64,000 bases of DNA, from positions 496,001 through 560,000 of the forward strand of contig BJKQ01000003.1 in the NCBI GenBank assembly GCA_006538405.1. Direction: 5' to 3'. This stretch comes from Hansfordia pulvinata. Its lineage: Eukaryota > Ascomycota > Sordariomycetes > Xylariales. This document shows, piece by piece, positions 23,638 to 35,857 of the stretch; within the stretch, counting starts at the first letter, position 1, and every line of letters begins with the position of its first letter. The notes under the pieces were generated by a model, which saw only the letters and a program-made list of their open reading frames with translations, was not told the origin of the DNA and ran no database searches. The position numbers and the translations under genes were made by a program.

Positions 23638-25780
23638 GGCCAGGGACCAGCTTCACCTTATCGCTGACGGAATGCAAATTGGAAAAGGGCCGGCGTCGCG
23701 GCAGCTTCTGCGGAGGCAGTCGCGTTACCCCACCACGATGACGGGCCGGTCGTGCCTTCCTCCTCTCCCCTGCGGGGGAGGGGTTGCAGCAGGTGCGACC
23801 CAGGCGCCAGCCACAGGCAGAATCGCGGATATCCTCACCGGTCCGCTGCCGCATCGGAGCGCGGCCGGCCAGCCTGGGCGCTAGGTGCACCGCCAGCGAG
23901 TGTGGTTTCCAGCATCCCGCCGCCGGCGCATGCTGATGTCACCGGGGTCGGGTCGCGATGCGGGGGCAGGTCCCGGGTGCGGGCGCAGATTGTCTCTGTG
24001 CTGAGGGTGGCCGGGCCTTGGCGGGCCTGGGCGGCTCTGGGCGGCCTTTTGGGACGGCTCTGAGCGGCCCTGTGGTCTGGTCGGAGATTGTTTGGGCATC
24101 GGCCTTGGGCAGCTTGGGCGCCGTGGCGACAAGCTGCCTGCCTCGTCGCTCTGCGCGGGGCGGGGGCTGCCGGGCTCGGCGGCTCGGGGTCATGGCCACC
24201 CCATCACACGCCCTAGACGGCGAGAAAAGGGCGATTCGGCGACCAGAGTCGGGGCTCGGTCGGCATTGCCTGTCCTGGGTCCCACTCGGGACGAGGCACT
24301 CGAAGCCGTGAGCCAAGGAGCCTGGCCCGACTGTCCGGAGGCGTGGTTGGCCAGCTGGGCGAGGGGTCGGCCTGCGCACCCGATCCGAGGCGGTTCTTGG
24401 CCTGCGGACGGCGTAGATAGGGGTTAAGAGCAGGAGGCAACGCGCATGGGATTCCGGCTGCCTTTTAATGCCAGGCCGTCTCCGCGTCTGAGAACCCTGA
24501 TGAGATCCAGGCGGTGGCCACAGCGCTGCAGCGTGGGAATGTGCAACGCTGGGACTACCTACTTTATGTTAGTCTACAATCCGGCCTTGGTCGTTCGTTG
24601 TTGGCGGACTGCCTTTGGTTTATGCGATCCATGCTGCATCCTCGAAGCACCAGAAGCCTCGCCTGAAACCGCCCTGTTGGCGTGGGCATAGTCTGTTGTT
24701 ATCGCGATACTCTTCACTCATGAATTGTGCCCAGGCCACTGAAGTGGCAAGGAGACTGCGATTTCGCAACTGGGTGACGGAGTTTACCACCGTCGGCCCG
24801 ACGGGCGTGCTGTGGCCGGCTGCGGGGCCCTCAGCCATGTGGAACGGCTTCTCTTCCGTTACGTTGTCTCCACCGAATACTCGTACCGCATTTATCTAGC
24901 CACGGCATGGACGCTTCCTCGTGACACCAGCGGTGGAGCGGCGAGCACCCAGATAAGAACCCCCCGCGGCTAGGTTGGAATTGTCTTCCATACAATCACT
25001 CGTGGTCGATCATCGAGTGTGAAGGGCAGCAGCGGGGCGATTGTCAGGAGGCCCAGTCTGTTGGAACAGAGCAAGCAGCAGAGATGCCTCACCAGCAATT
25101 TCTAGTACGAGTACGAGTCCCTATTAGCAGGGCAAACCAGACACCTTCACGAGATCAAGCATGTCTCGCACTAGTAGACTATGGAAGCCAGTCTAGACCT
25201 AAACAAGATCGCCCCACCACAAGCTTGTTTACGGTTAGCAGGAGGCTGACTTTACCCGCTGGGGAAGCTCTGTCCCAGTCAAACGCAGGGGACGGATCAC
25301 GCAGCTCCAGGGTAGGTACCTGCTGCCGCACTGAGGCTGGGTGGTACCTCTGGTACAGATGCGGTCGCAGCACGCGCCGTCGATTTTTGTTTGCGCGTCG
25401 AGCCTGTTGCAATCGAGCCGACGAGGCTGAAGCCATCACCACCACCTCTGCCACCGCCTTGGCCATTCCATCTACCTCCCTGCCTTTGGCGTTCGTTCAT
25501 TTTCACTCAGTTCGCCCCGAATATCTCGTTTCCCTTGCGTGACGCAGCAGCACAAGCTATTGGAGTTTTGGCCCCGCCCTCCGTCGCCCTGTGTTGCATT
25601 GCGTTGCACCGCGATACCCGCCCGACACGCACCCGCCCACACCTGCGCTTTATCCGACACGCCACGAGCCGCCGCCCCGGGGTTATCACATACCAGCATA
25701 AGCGGCCACTACAGTACACCACCTGGTCACGACGGTGAAGTTGTTTAGGCTTGTGCGCTCGCCTTGGCGCCGCCACCGCC

Positions 25781-28700
25781 ATGTCCTTCAACTTCCCCCT
25801 CTCGTCGTCGCCGGCGCCCTCGACGCCCGATCGTAACCAGAAGAAGCCCAACTTCGCCTCGGCTTTTGGTCTGACGCCTGATCACCCCTCCACCACTCCT
25901 GCTGGACCCCCTCCACCCAGCTCTGCCAATTCGTTCACCCCGGCTGGCGACCCTTCGCCCTCGTTTCTCCAGAGTTCTATTGGCGCCATGGGCGGCAAGC
26001 CTCCTCCCAAGTTCAACCTCGGCCGCTCATCCAAAGCGTCCTCGCGCCGCTCCAATCAACCCCTTGCTCGCTCTCTGCACGGGTCGACTGCTCGTCAGCC
26101 GTCTAGCTTGAGACAAGAATACCACGTCGAGTACGATGAGGGCGAGGACGAGGATGCCGATGGAGACGACGACCCCGACGCAATGGGCGACGACGACACC
26201 ATGCAGCTCCCTGCCTCCCGTCCGGGCACATTCGGCATCGACCTTGACGGTAGCTCCGAGGAGGACGAGGAGGACGAAGAGGACGAGGAAGAGGACGCCG
26301 ACGCCGATTACGAGGAAGATGATGCCCCTGCAGACGAAGACGATTATGAAGAGGATGACGGAGACGCCATGGACCGAGACGATGATGACTATGATGTCAC
26401 CCAGGATATTCTAGAGGACATTGCCCGCCAGAAGCCCTCGGCAAATCCTTTCAGCTTCAGCACCTACAACACGGACATTCCTCTCGACCAGGACGACGAC
26501 ATGATGGTAGCCGATCCCATCGTCGACGACCTGATGGATGAGGAAGCGGACTCTGCCCTCAAGGCCTCACACAAGCGCTCCACTACCAAGCGGCCCCAGG
26601 ACTGCAAATACTCGACCCTCGCGAAAGATTTATATCGCCAGTATGAGATGGCCCAGCTGACTGAGGGCGACGAGGTGATTCTGCAAACCGAAGATATTGT
26701 CGCCCGGCTGTACGACGAAGGTGTTGGCGCCGAGGATGACCCTGACAAGCTCGACTCTACCATTGCCCAGGCATGCGTCGACATGGTCACCCAGGTCTGG
26801 GAACCTTACACGGAAACCCTACCAGCTACGTTTGAAGAGCACGCGGCCAAGGTTGGGCCTAGCGCCGACGCGCCCGACTTTGAGAAGGCCAAGTACCTCG
26901 CTGGCCTGGTCCTGCGTATCCACCATACTCGTCCGGTCAAGACGGAATACGGAGTCCCCAAACACCTGGCCTTGCCCAGAATTCTCTTCAACTGGCAAGA
27001 TGATGAGCACAACTACGATCGCGAGCAGGTCGACGCCATTCTGCGCCACCGCCCAGCCCCTGCCGCCCACGGTCTTTTCTGGCAAGGCGTATTCAACTCG
27101 CTTGTGCGAGGCAACATCCACGACGCTGCGCGGCTGCTGAAGCATGCGGGCTGGGAGTCGGTCAAGAAGTCCCCTGGGGGCGACCCCCTCTACAGTGACC
27201 AGGCTTTGGACAACATCGAGAGCGCCACGGACAGCCTCTGTCAACTTCTGGAGACCTGCCCCGCCGTGAGTGACGACAGCTGGGAAACTCACAGCAGTGA
27301 CTGGATCATGTTCAGGATAAGGGCCCGCAGTGCCAAGGACTCACTCACCAGTTTCGCCGAGGGCAAAAACCCGACGCCCGACTGGTCCGATCTCAACCGC
27401 TTCAACGACTCGAGGTTCGCTGGCTCGTTGAACAACCGAAGCTCGCTCACCGGCCTGGCGCGCAAAGCTGAGAGCCAGATTCCCTGGGAGATTTACGAGA
27501 ACCTGCAGTCAATGTACGCAATTCTCCGGGAGAGGCTGACGCCATCCTAGCAGCAGCCCAGGACTGGTGTGAGGCCACCCTTGGCCTCTTCGGATGGTGG
27601 GACGACGGACAGAAGCAAGCCCCCAAGGCGCTGCCGCTCTCTGACATGCCAGCCAAGAGGCGTGGCATGGATGAAGAGTCGCTGAACCGATTGTCGCTCG
27701 CTCTTCACACGGCAACCCAGTCTGAGTTCCACTTTGACTCGACCGATCCCGTGGAAGTTGGCATTGCCAGTATCTTTGAGGGCAATGTGGACGCGGTGCT
27801 TGGGTTTCTGCGAATGTGGTCCCTTCCCGTGGCGTCCACGGTTGCGGAGATTGCGTCTCTGGGTTGCTGGCTGCCGCCGCCGGAGCCTCACGATCTCATT
27901 GGGATGGAGAGCTTCGACATGGATGACCTGGCGGTGCTCGGCATTGCGCCAAGTTCCAATGCATTCGAGAAGGACAGCGTCAAGGACGTGACGTTGATTC
28001 ACTACGCACGGGGTGTCAGAGACCGGAAAGTGCTTTCCGGGAAGACGGCCAGGGGCCCCGTTACCAGGGAAGGTTGGGAGCTCGCGGTGCAAATCGTTGG
28101 CCGCATGGATTCCGTCGAGCGCTCTGAAGAAATGGTTAGAGACCTGCTTCAGGCTGTTCTCGACAACCTTGCGGAGGATTCGCACGCCACTGTTGACAAG
28201 ATCTGGAGGCTATTGAACGACCTGGGTATGATTGCGTTTGCCGAAGAGACGGCGGAGGTAAGTGAAATTGCTCTGTTCTCATTCTACCTGCACAGGAACT
28301 GACTTGGGCCCCCAGGCTTTTGGCGATATCCTCGCCAAAGACACCCATCGCTTTGGAGAGACCATGTGGTACTACGCATTGTCGCACCGGCCCGGCAAGA
28401 TTCGAGATGTCCTCAACGCGCTCATGTCCATCTCCCTGGTGGAGTCTACCGTGTACCCGCCCACGGCCGAGCTTGACGGCTTCCTGCGGCGCCTCCTGCT
28501 GGAGCGGACCACCACTCTGGAGCAGTTTGCCAAGCAGGACCTGGAAGCAGCGGAGCTGCTGGGGAAGATGCTCAGCGGCTACGCCACGCTGAGGAGGTTC
28601 TACGAGTTGAGAGATGGCACGGGCACGGCGGGCCACAAGACGCCGGCGCGGCGCCGACAGGCTGCCAGTGCGCTGATTGCGGTGATTGCCAGCGGCGACG

Positions 28701-29218
28701 ACAACATCCGGGGTGGCCTGTACGACGACACGCGGGACGCGGTGGTCAGCGAGGACTTTCTGTTGGCGCTGCTCGGAGAGGCGACGGTGTTTGTCAACCA
28801 GTCGTCGCCGCCGGCCATCAGCCTGGAGCAGATCGACACGCTGCTCAAGACGATTGAGGATATCCAGACAGTGGGGTCGCGGGTGTACGACGCGGCGGAC
28901 GAGTTCTTCAAGCTGGTGCTGGCGTCGAGCCAGGGAGCGAAGGGTTCGACGCCGGCGGACCTGCTCAAGTCGACGTCGGGGGCCGGCGGCCTGGGCGGCA
29001 GCTTCATGATGACGGGCAGCTCGATGATGGCGTCGCAGCTGCACAAGTCGGTGGCGCGAAGCGGGCTGATCAAGGGCCCGGTGAAGCGGGCCTGGGACTG
29101 GCGCACGTCTGTGCTCGCCGGCAGCGGGTCGGCCGACGTGCTCAAGCGTCTGCGGCTGGGGCTGACGCGCGACCTGGCGAGCATGTGGCTTGAGCAGGCA
29201 GACAGCGTGATCCTATAG
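25781..29218 (+). CDS. NUP85: Nucleoporin NUP85 (one frame break)
   Basis: NUP85 is a scaffold subunit of the Y-shaped Nup84 (Nup107-160) complex of the nuclear pore. The N-terminal 120 residues are Ser/Pro-rich, then a run of Asp/Glu (about residues 120-215). The alpha-helical Nup85 domain runs from about residue 280 to the end, with the conserved AAQDWCEA...WWDD block. Exons are 25781-28257 and 28316-29218, with a 58-nt intron (GTAAGT...CCCAG, phase 0). The frame breaks at the GGG at 27528-27530. Adding one base joins SMYAILR to GEADAILAAAQDW and yields exactly 1127 codons, so the gene is probably intact. The start is the first in-frame ATG, in context CCGCCATGTC. Confidence 0.9.
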
Positions 29219-30084
29219 GGAGGGAAGCTCTGCTCATGAGGTGCGGCCGCGGCGTGGAGTGGAGAAGTGTTTGATAGACTCGACTGCCTGCTGCCTACCT
29301 GCGGAATGTGGCCGAGAAGGTGCGGGGGCAGCCGGATCCATGACGGTTATTAGGCATATAATTTCACAATGGAGTTCTGATTGTTCTCTCGGGCGGTGTG
29401 TCGTTCTTTTGTCCGTGTCGGGTGGTGTACTTGGTGTTTTGATTCGGTAGGGACGCGTCACTTTGCCATGGGTCCCCCGTTGAGGCAGCGTCATTGGGGG
29501 GTGAGGAACCCGACAGCTGCAGTCTGCACGACGCAGAGAGAGTCATCCATGGATCTGGACGTGATGGCTGGCGAGGCCCGGTTGCAGGGCAGCCAACGAT
29601 GCGGCTCTCCAAGACTGGCGGCTCCCACTGCCGCGCGCGGTCTCTCCGGTCAGGAACCCGGCAGTGACGTGACCAGCAGGGCGGCGGTTGCCTCTGATCC
29701 GTGGTGCTCGCGCTGACGACTTTTCTGAGGCCGTTCACCCGCATAACACACGCGAACAGCGCCTCCGGGGCACGCGTGCTGCATCAGATCCACGGCGCGA
29801 GCGATCGACCGGAAAGCGCAGAGACCCGGCGCAGCGGAAGCGGCCCCCGCACTTAACGGGCTACGCGGGCCTCGGCGCGCGCGCTCTCCGCCCGTCTACG
29901 AGCACAGGGAAATACCCACAGCCGGGGGGCGCATTTGCCCATCTCCAATCTCCACAAGCACACACCTTCCAATAAGTTATTGCCCCCGGCACTGTGACTG
30001 ACGGACGCACGACACTGTATCATTGGATACATTGAAGGGGGGAAAGGAAGCAAGCGAAAGAAGAGCGAAAGAAGAGAGGCAGCA
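29219..30084. other. Intergenic between NUP85 and the alpha/beta hydrolase gene
   Basis: About 0.87 kb between two + strand genes, containing the NUP85 3' flank and the hydrolase promoter. The 40 bases before the hydrolase ATG are purine-rich (GAAAG repeats). No gene was seen. Confidence 0.5.
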
Positions 30085-30762
30085 ATGGCCGACGCGAACC
30101 CAATGGCCCCGCCCGGGGAGGCGCCCAAGGTGTCGGTGCAGACGCTGCCCGTCGCCGGCCTGCTACTCGACGTGTACGGCCTGGACGAGCTTTCGTCCCT
30201 GGCCGCCGACAAGGACAAGGACGAGGACGGCGGGAAGCCGTTCCCCGTCTCGTGCCTGTGGCTGCACCACCCCCGCAACCGGCAGAAGGAGGACATGGCC
30301 TACGTGGCGCACCGGGTGCTGTCTGCTTTCCACCAGCAGCACAGCGAGGAGAAGAAGAAGAAGGAGAAGGAGAAGAAGGGGAGGAGGGGCCTCGTCGCCA
30401 TCGCCTTCGACCAGCGCAACCACGGCACGCGGCTGGTGGACCCGCGGGCCAACGAGGGCTGGCGCAAGGGCAACCCGGCGCACGCCCAGGACATGTTCGC
30501 CGCCGTCTCGGGCACCGCCAGCGACACGTCCCACCTGCTGGGCGTCGTGGGCTCCTCGCTGTTCGGGGCCAGGGCGGGGCCGCTGCTCCCACCTCCCGGC
30601 GGCGGAAACGGCGGAGACGGTCGCGGTCGCGAGTACGCCCTGGACCACCACGTCGTCCTCGGCGTCAGCCTCGGCGGCCACGCCGCCTGGCAACTGCTCT
30701 TCGCCGAGCCGCGCATCACCGCCGGCGTCTGCGTCGTCGGGTGCCCGGACTACGTGGGTACG

Positions 30763-30796
<34 letters not shown>

Positions 30797-31764
30797 TTTC
30801 TTCCCCCCCCCTCTCAACTTGCTGGCGTTCGTCTGGACTGCTATGCATCACCTGTCTACTCTTGAGCGTTCTGGTATAGAAGCGTCCGAGCCGATGTCCA
30901 ACGCCTATGGCATAGGCCCCTACCCCTCTCAAGCCCCCCTTTTATGCCTCTATCTCTCTCTTCAACATTATATCTTTTTCAACCTTTAGTCCCCAGTCAC
31001 TAACCACAGCGCCAAATAGAACTCATGCGCCGCCGCGCCCGCCGCGCCAAGCTCCCCTCCTACCCAGACCCCAGCAGCAGCAGCGGCGACGGGTCCCCCG
31101 CCAACGACTGGCCGTCCGCCTTCCTCGGCGGGCCCGACTTCCCCCCGGGCCTGGTCGAGGCGGTTCGCAGGTGGGACCCGCGCGGGGCGACCCTCGGCGT
31201 CCCCGGCCCCGGCGTCGGCCCGGCGTCTCTTCCGCTGCCGCCTCTATCGCCGCCATCCCCTTCTTCCTCCGTTTCATCGTACTACTCCCCCTCATTCACG
31301 GCCCCGAATGGACAAGGAGAAGGAGGAGAAGGAGGGGAGGAGGGGGGGATATACCCCTCCCCGCCCCGGTGCTGGCGGAGCTGTCCTCGCGGCTGCGCGG
31401 CAAGCGCGTCCAGGCGCTGTCGGGCGCCGACGACGGGCTGGTCCCTTACGCGGCCGGGGCCGGCTTCCTCAGGGTGCTCAGGAGGGTGGCGGCGGCGTCC
31501 GCCGGGGGTGGTGGTGGTGGTGGTGGTGGTCAACAAGGACAAGAAGATGTCGTTGGCGACATTGGCGGCGGTGACGACGGCGGCGGCGGCGGCGGCTTCT
31601 CGCTCGAGGACAACGTGTACCCTGGCGTGGGGCACAAGTTCGACGAGGTCATGATCCGCGACGCGGTCAGGTTCCTGCTTGACGCTGTCGCTGACGCTGA
31701 TGGTGGTGATGGTGATGGTGATGGTGATGGTGGTGCTGGAGCGGGGGTTGCGGCCAAGATGTAA
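30085..31764 (+). CDS. Alpha/beta hydrolase of unknown substrate (one frame break)
   Basis: Two exons, 30085-30757 and 31020-31764, are separated by a 262-nt intron (GTACGC...AATAG, branch ACTAACC). An alpha/beta fold is indicated by AFDQRNHGTR, the nucleophile elbow GVSLGGHAAW, the acid loop SGADDGLVPY and the terminal catalytic His in PGVGHKFDE. The spacing fits a single-domain esterase or peptidase-like hydrolase, but the substrate cannot be read. Lys/Glu, Gly and Asp/Gly runs interrupt the fold and look like expanded simple repeats. The frame breaks in a seven-G run at 31342-31348. One more G links EEGG to DIPLPAPVLAEL and gives exactly 473 codons. There is no signal peptide, so it is probably cytosolic. 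Confidence 0.78.
30769..30796. repeat. CT dinucleotide microsatellite in the hydrolase intron
   Basis: About 14 tandem CT units, directly visible, begin 12 bases after the 5' splice site. Confidence 0.95.
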
Positions 31765-32392
31765 ACCCATATTGCCTGGGGGGGAAAGTAAGAGAGGAGC
31801 AAGCCACGTGCCCGTTGGGGAGTTTGAAAGAACCTGGACTGAATGAAACGCACCAGGCGGAGAGGAGTGAGAGCTGCCTGATATGAGAAACGACGCTCCG
31901 GCATAATACATTGCCTGCTCCATAGGATGAACTCTCATGCTCACTGAGAGCCCGCATGTCACCCTGCACGTCTCAAACACACTTTGCATCTTCAGTCTCG
32001 GTCGATTTTGTCTCCAGAAGAAAGAAGAAGTTTCCGGTTTCCATTTCGGATCAGATCCCCCAAAACAAAGAGCGCAGCAATGCCGCGCGGGGTGTCTTAT
32101 GTACAAGAAGTAGAAAAGGTCTGAGTCTTCTCCGCGCTCTGCAATAGTGTGGCGCGAGGGGGAAAGAAGGACCGCCCGGGTTTCCGTTGCCTCCCGAATT
32201 TCCCCCAGTCACCCGAGAGGTTATCCAAGCAGGACAATCAGCCTTCGGGGCGCGGCTGCCGAGTGTGTCCTGGGTCTCACGTTCTCCTCTCTATATCCAC
32301 ACGGTTTTCCTTCCACAGACCACACACACACCCCTACGCGCCTTGGGGGCGGGAGAAAAATATCTATCCCGCATCAACAATCAAACCCCCGC
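31765..32392. other. Intergenic, convergent 3' flanks
   Basis: About 630 bp between the convergent hydrolase and RlpA-like genes. Nothing recognisable beyond probable 3' UTRs. Confidence 0.5.
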
Positions 32393-33319
32393 TCAGTTGA
32401 CCCACCAGGTGCCCTTGTCGCGGCCGCTGTCGGTCGAGCCGAACAGGGCGACGAAGGCGTGCTCGGACAGGTCGATCGAGTTGGCGTCGCAGGTGGGGCA
32501 CGAGTCGCGGATCTGGGCCTGGATGGACTTGCCGTTGGCGGTGATGGTGATGTACTTGTTGCACAGCGGGTGCGTGGGCTTGTTGGGCCCCAGGTTCGTC
32601 AGGGTGCTGATCGAGTTCCAAAAGTCCGTGTTGATGGCCACAATGTTCTCCGAGCCGGCCTTGCTCGCGTCGTTGTACCCGCACGCGCCCTCGCCCAGCA
32701 CGTAGTACGTCAGGTCGCCCGTGTGCTTGATGCCGGCCTTGGGGGCCCCCGAGCCGCCGCCGCCGCCACCGCCACCGTAGCTGGGCTTGGGGGCCGGGGC
32801 TGGGGCGTGGTAGGTGGGCTTGGGGGCCGGGGGCTGGATGTCGGCGACGGTGGCTTCGGGCTGCGACTCGGTGGTGGGCGACGGCGACGGCGACGGCTGC
32901 TGCTGCTCGTACACGGCTCCCGTGTCCGCCGAGGGCGCGGGCGCGGCAGCCGTAGTCTCGGACGACGAGGGCGCCGGGGCAGCCTTGGTCTCGTAGGGAG
33001 TCGGGGCGGGCACGGCAGGGGGAGTGGTGGTGGTGGAGGTGGAGGTGGTCTGCGGCTGGGGCTTCTTGACCTCGGGAGCCTCGGGGGCGGGCGCCGCGGG
33101 CGCGGCGGCCTGCGTGGGGTAGTGGGTGGGCAGCTCGGTCTCGGTCTTGTCGCCGTCGATCCACACCGTGGCCGTCTCCCAGGCCGTCTCCCACTCGGTG
33201 TAGATGGCGCGCTTGTGCTTGTTGTTGTGCAGGTGCTGGTGGTGGCCGTGGGGCTGAGCGGCGACGGGCGACGACAGGAGCAGGGCGGCGGCGGCCGCGG
33301 CGACGCTGACTGACTTCAT
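32393..33319 (-). CDS. Secreted RlpA-like double-psi beta-barrel protein (expansin/barwin-related, Asp f 7-like)
   Basis: A single exon of 308 residues. A signal peptide ([21 protein letters not shown]) is followed by a His-rich stretch ending in a Kex2-type HKR at about residue 36, then YTEWETAWETATVWIDG. A long Pro/Ala/Ser/Thr linker, probably O-glycosylated, spans about residues 65-185, and a Gly run leads into the C-terminal barrel. The barrel shows GDLTYYVLGEGACGYND, the paired cysteines of CNKYITI and RDSCPTCDANSIDLS, and ends GTWWVN. This layout is typical of fungal cell-wall or extracellular proteins related to Aspergillus allergen Asp f 7. The family is thought to bind or loosen polysaccharide, but catalytic activity is not established. 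Confidence 0.88.
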   Translation of the reverse strand: MKSVSVAAAAAALLLSSPVAAQPHGHHQHLHNNKHKRAIYTEWETAWETATVWIDGDKTETELPTHYPTQAAAPAAPAPEAPEVKKPQPQTTSTSTTTTPPAVPAPTPYETKAAPAPSSSETTAAAPAPSADTGAVYEQQQPSPSPSPTTESQPEATVADIQPPAPKPTYHAPAPAPKPSYGGGGGGGGSGAPKAGIKHTGDLTYYVLGEGACGYNDASKAGSENIVAINTDFWNSISTLTNLGPNKPTHPLCNKYITITANGKSIQAQIRDSCPTCDANSIDLSEHAFVALFGSTDSGRDKGTWWVN

Positions 33320-35857
33320 GGTGGCTTTGGCGCGGTCTTTGTTGTGTTGTTGTTGTTGTTTTTGTCTCTCGTCTTCTTCGTCTACGCGATGTCTTCCGGG
33401 TGTGTCCTCACGGAGGATGACTGCTGCGGGCAAACGCTAACCGGTAACGTGTAGAGAGAGAAAGAGTGTGTGTGTGTGTGTGTTTGCAAGTGTGCTTTGC
33501 GGCTGTCGTGACAAGGCTTTGCTCGTCTGATGCTGTTCAAGAACGACTGGTGAGCTGCGCAAGGAGTGGCCGTGGCGTGGTGAAGACGGTGGTCGAGCAC
33601 TGCTCGGTATGCTGAGAGAATGTGGTGATGGTTTCAAGGAGACCACCAAAGAAAGGAATGTGGTTGTTGCTGTTGCGATGCGAACCAAACGACTGATGGA
33701 GGAGTCCAGGGAGGGGGGAGGAATCAAGCGAGGTGCCAGCGAAGGAGCAGGCTCGCTCTTATTTCTTAGGCCCCTGGCCGGCCTGCTCCGCTGTGGGCGG
33801 CGACGATGCGGACCACGACCACGGCCACCCACGAAGAGGTACTCGCACGAGACGAGCATGCGGAACCCCAGTGCCGGCTGCCAGGTAACGAGTGCTCCGT
33901 ACTACGGCCACTCGTCCGCCAGGGGCTTCCAAATGGGTTAGTCGGTCCCCCCGTGCTAAGATTCGCAGAGGAGGCCGCTCGCCGCCAACAAAGAGCACGA
34001 AGCCGGAAAAAAAGCCTCTTGCTTGCGACAGGGGCCAGCAAGCCGTGCCAGCCCAAATCTGGAGGCGGTCTAACCGGCGCCCGTGCGCCATAGGGCACTC
34101 ACTCCGTAGGCAGAAACGTGGTAGATTCATCACCCGAACTTCGTCTGTCCATTGGACGAACGGGTCTGATGAAACCGCAGCGTCTGCAGGGTGGCTAGCG
34201 GCGCCCACCGTCTTCCTTGCTCTCGTGGCGCCCTCTCGCATGGCATGCGTGGCCTGCTATTCCAGCCGCCTCGCTCTCTTTCGCGCCCTGGCCACTCACG
34301 AGTTTGGACTCTGGGCCGTTACTGCGCCCTCGCGTGCCTCCGAAAACCGACATCCCCGACGGGCGTCGACTCGCAAACAAGGGGCGGGGGGGACACCCCG
34401 AGCGGATCCCTGCTCGGGCAAGCACCGTACCGTGGCACGGCAAGCCATGACCAGAGAGAGCGTGCCAGCGCACACGCACCACCCGCTGGCCGCTCTGCAA
34501 GGTACGAGTACCGCTGTGGCGCCATGTGGGCGACGGACCAATCAGCCTCTGCGTCTCGTGCCCGATCCCAGCCCGTCGCAAGCAATACGATCGGGACCAT
34601 GGGCCTATGGGCTAACTAGGAGGCACCTCGTTCCTGTTGATCCTCGACGAAGAGGGAAGGGGGTGTGGGCCCTCCAGCCAGAACTGCCCCTTTATTCGGA
34701 GGGAAAAAAAGAAAAAGAAAGAAAAAAGCGCGGCGCACGCCAGTTCTCGTGCGAGTACTCGCACTCGTAGGCGGGCTGGCTGTACCCGCACAAGCTGGGG
34801 TCTCGAGCCGCCAACACGGGACGCTTTGAGGCTGCAAGTTGTCAACTCATTTCCCCTGAGTGAATCGGAACACGAGCTTACGAGATTGTGTGTGTGTGAT
34901 AATTACCTCGACCCTGGTGGAGGCATGACGTAACTGCGAAAGAGAGGGAAAATTCGTCGTCGTCGTCACCGTCCCCCGCCGTGGAAAGCCCACGGGTATT
35001 ATCTGCTCAGAGTCCCCACAAGCAAATGCCGCTGTGCCCAGCAGCGGCCCACAGTGGGATCGCGCGACCGGACTGGCGGTGGTGATGGTTTCGGTGACGG
35101 TGCTCGTGTACAGGATACTCCTGTACTGCTCCTGTTGCTGTTGGTGCGGGCCACGCGGTCTCCTGACGCTCTTGGGAACAAAGCAAGCGGCTTGAGTAAC
35201 CGTGGCACTCGTACCTGAAGCAACCACCGACGTGGCACTCTGTTGGTCATGGTAAGACCAAATAAAGCAAGCAGAACTCACTTGCATGGCGGGAGACCAA
35301 ACAAGCTGCAGTCGCCTCGCTGCCTGACCTGACAGGCGTGGCGCGAGGAGGCTGTACGAGTAGCCTGGCCCGCAGGAACTCGGCCACGTCGCCTAGCGCC
35401 CGAGGCAGCCGTTGCAGCTGACCTGCGGATCGGAGCCAGGAGCTAGCAAGAGGGGCGGCAGAGGATGCAGGCTCTTTGTGAGAAGGGGGGGCAAAAAGCA
35501 GTCCAACCAACCCGCAGGCTACCCGCCGACAAAGGGGGCCCCGACATGGAGCAAGCAAGCAAGAGAGGTGCAAGAATTCGGAGAGGTGGGGACGAGTCGG
35601 GGGATCGAAGAAAGACTCACCCAAGACAACAGTTGCTGCCCCTATGGGATCTCTCATTCCTCCACACGAGCTCTCTATTGTGTCTAGCCTTGTCTCGATC
35701 CGCCTAACGGGGCGGTAGGGCCAGGGATCGCCCACTGGCCAAGACGGGGCATGATGACTGACAGGGAAAGGGACGTTCACGGCGTGTCATTCATATCTGA
35801 GTCTAACAAAAAGCCTGCTCGTACGAGTGCCGGCATCTCCCCTCTACGCCGTGGCGA
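33320..35857. other. Intergenic between the RlpA-like and EFM6 genes
   Basis: About 2.5 kb. Directly upstream of the RlpA-like ATG the leader has AAC/AAAC repeats, and a TG microsatellite lies at about 33466-33483. TACGAGTA 8-mers occur at 34503 and 35355, with further ACTCGT/ACGAGT variants between 34750 and 35820. Several overlapping open frames were examined and none shows a domain. Confidence 0.4.

Larger units (their letters stand above)
23423..25780. other. Divergent intergenic between class III ADH and NUP85
   Basis: About 2.4 kb shared upstream region. Around 24000-24080 there are imperfect tandem GGCGG/CTGGGCGG phrases. TACTCGTA/TACGAGTA 8-mers are at 24878 and 25106. The several open frames near 23900-24430 overlap on both strands and look like GC-rich chance frames, so none is called. 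Confidence 0.4.
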
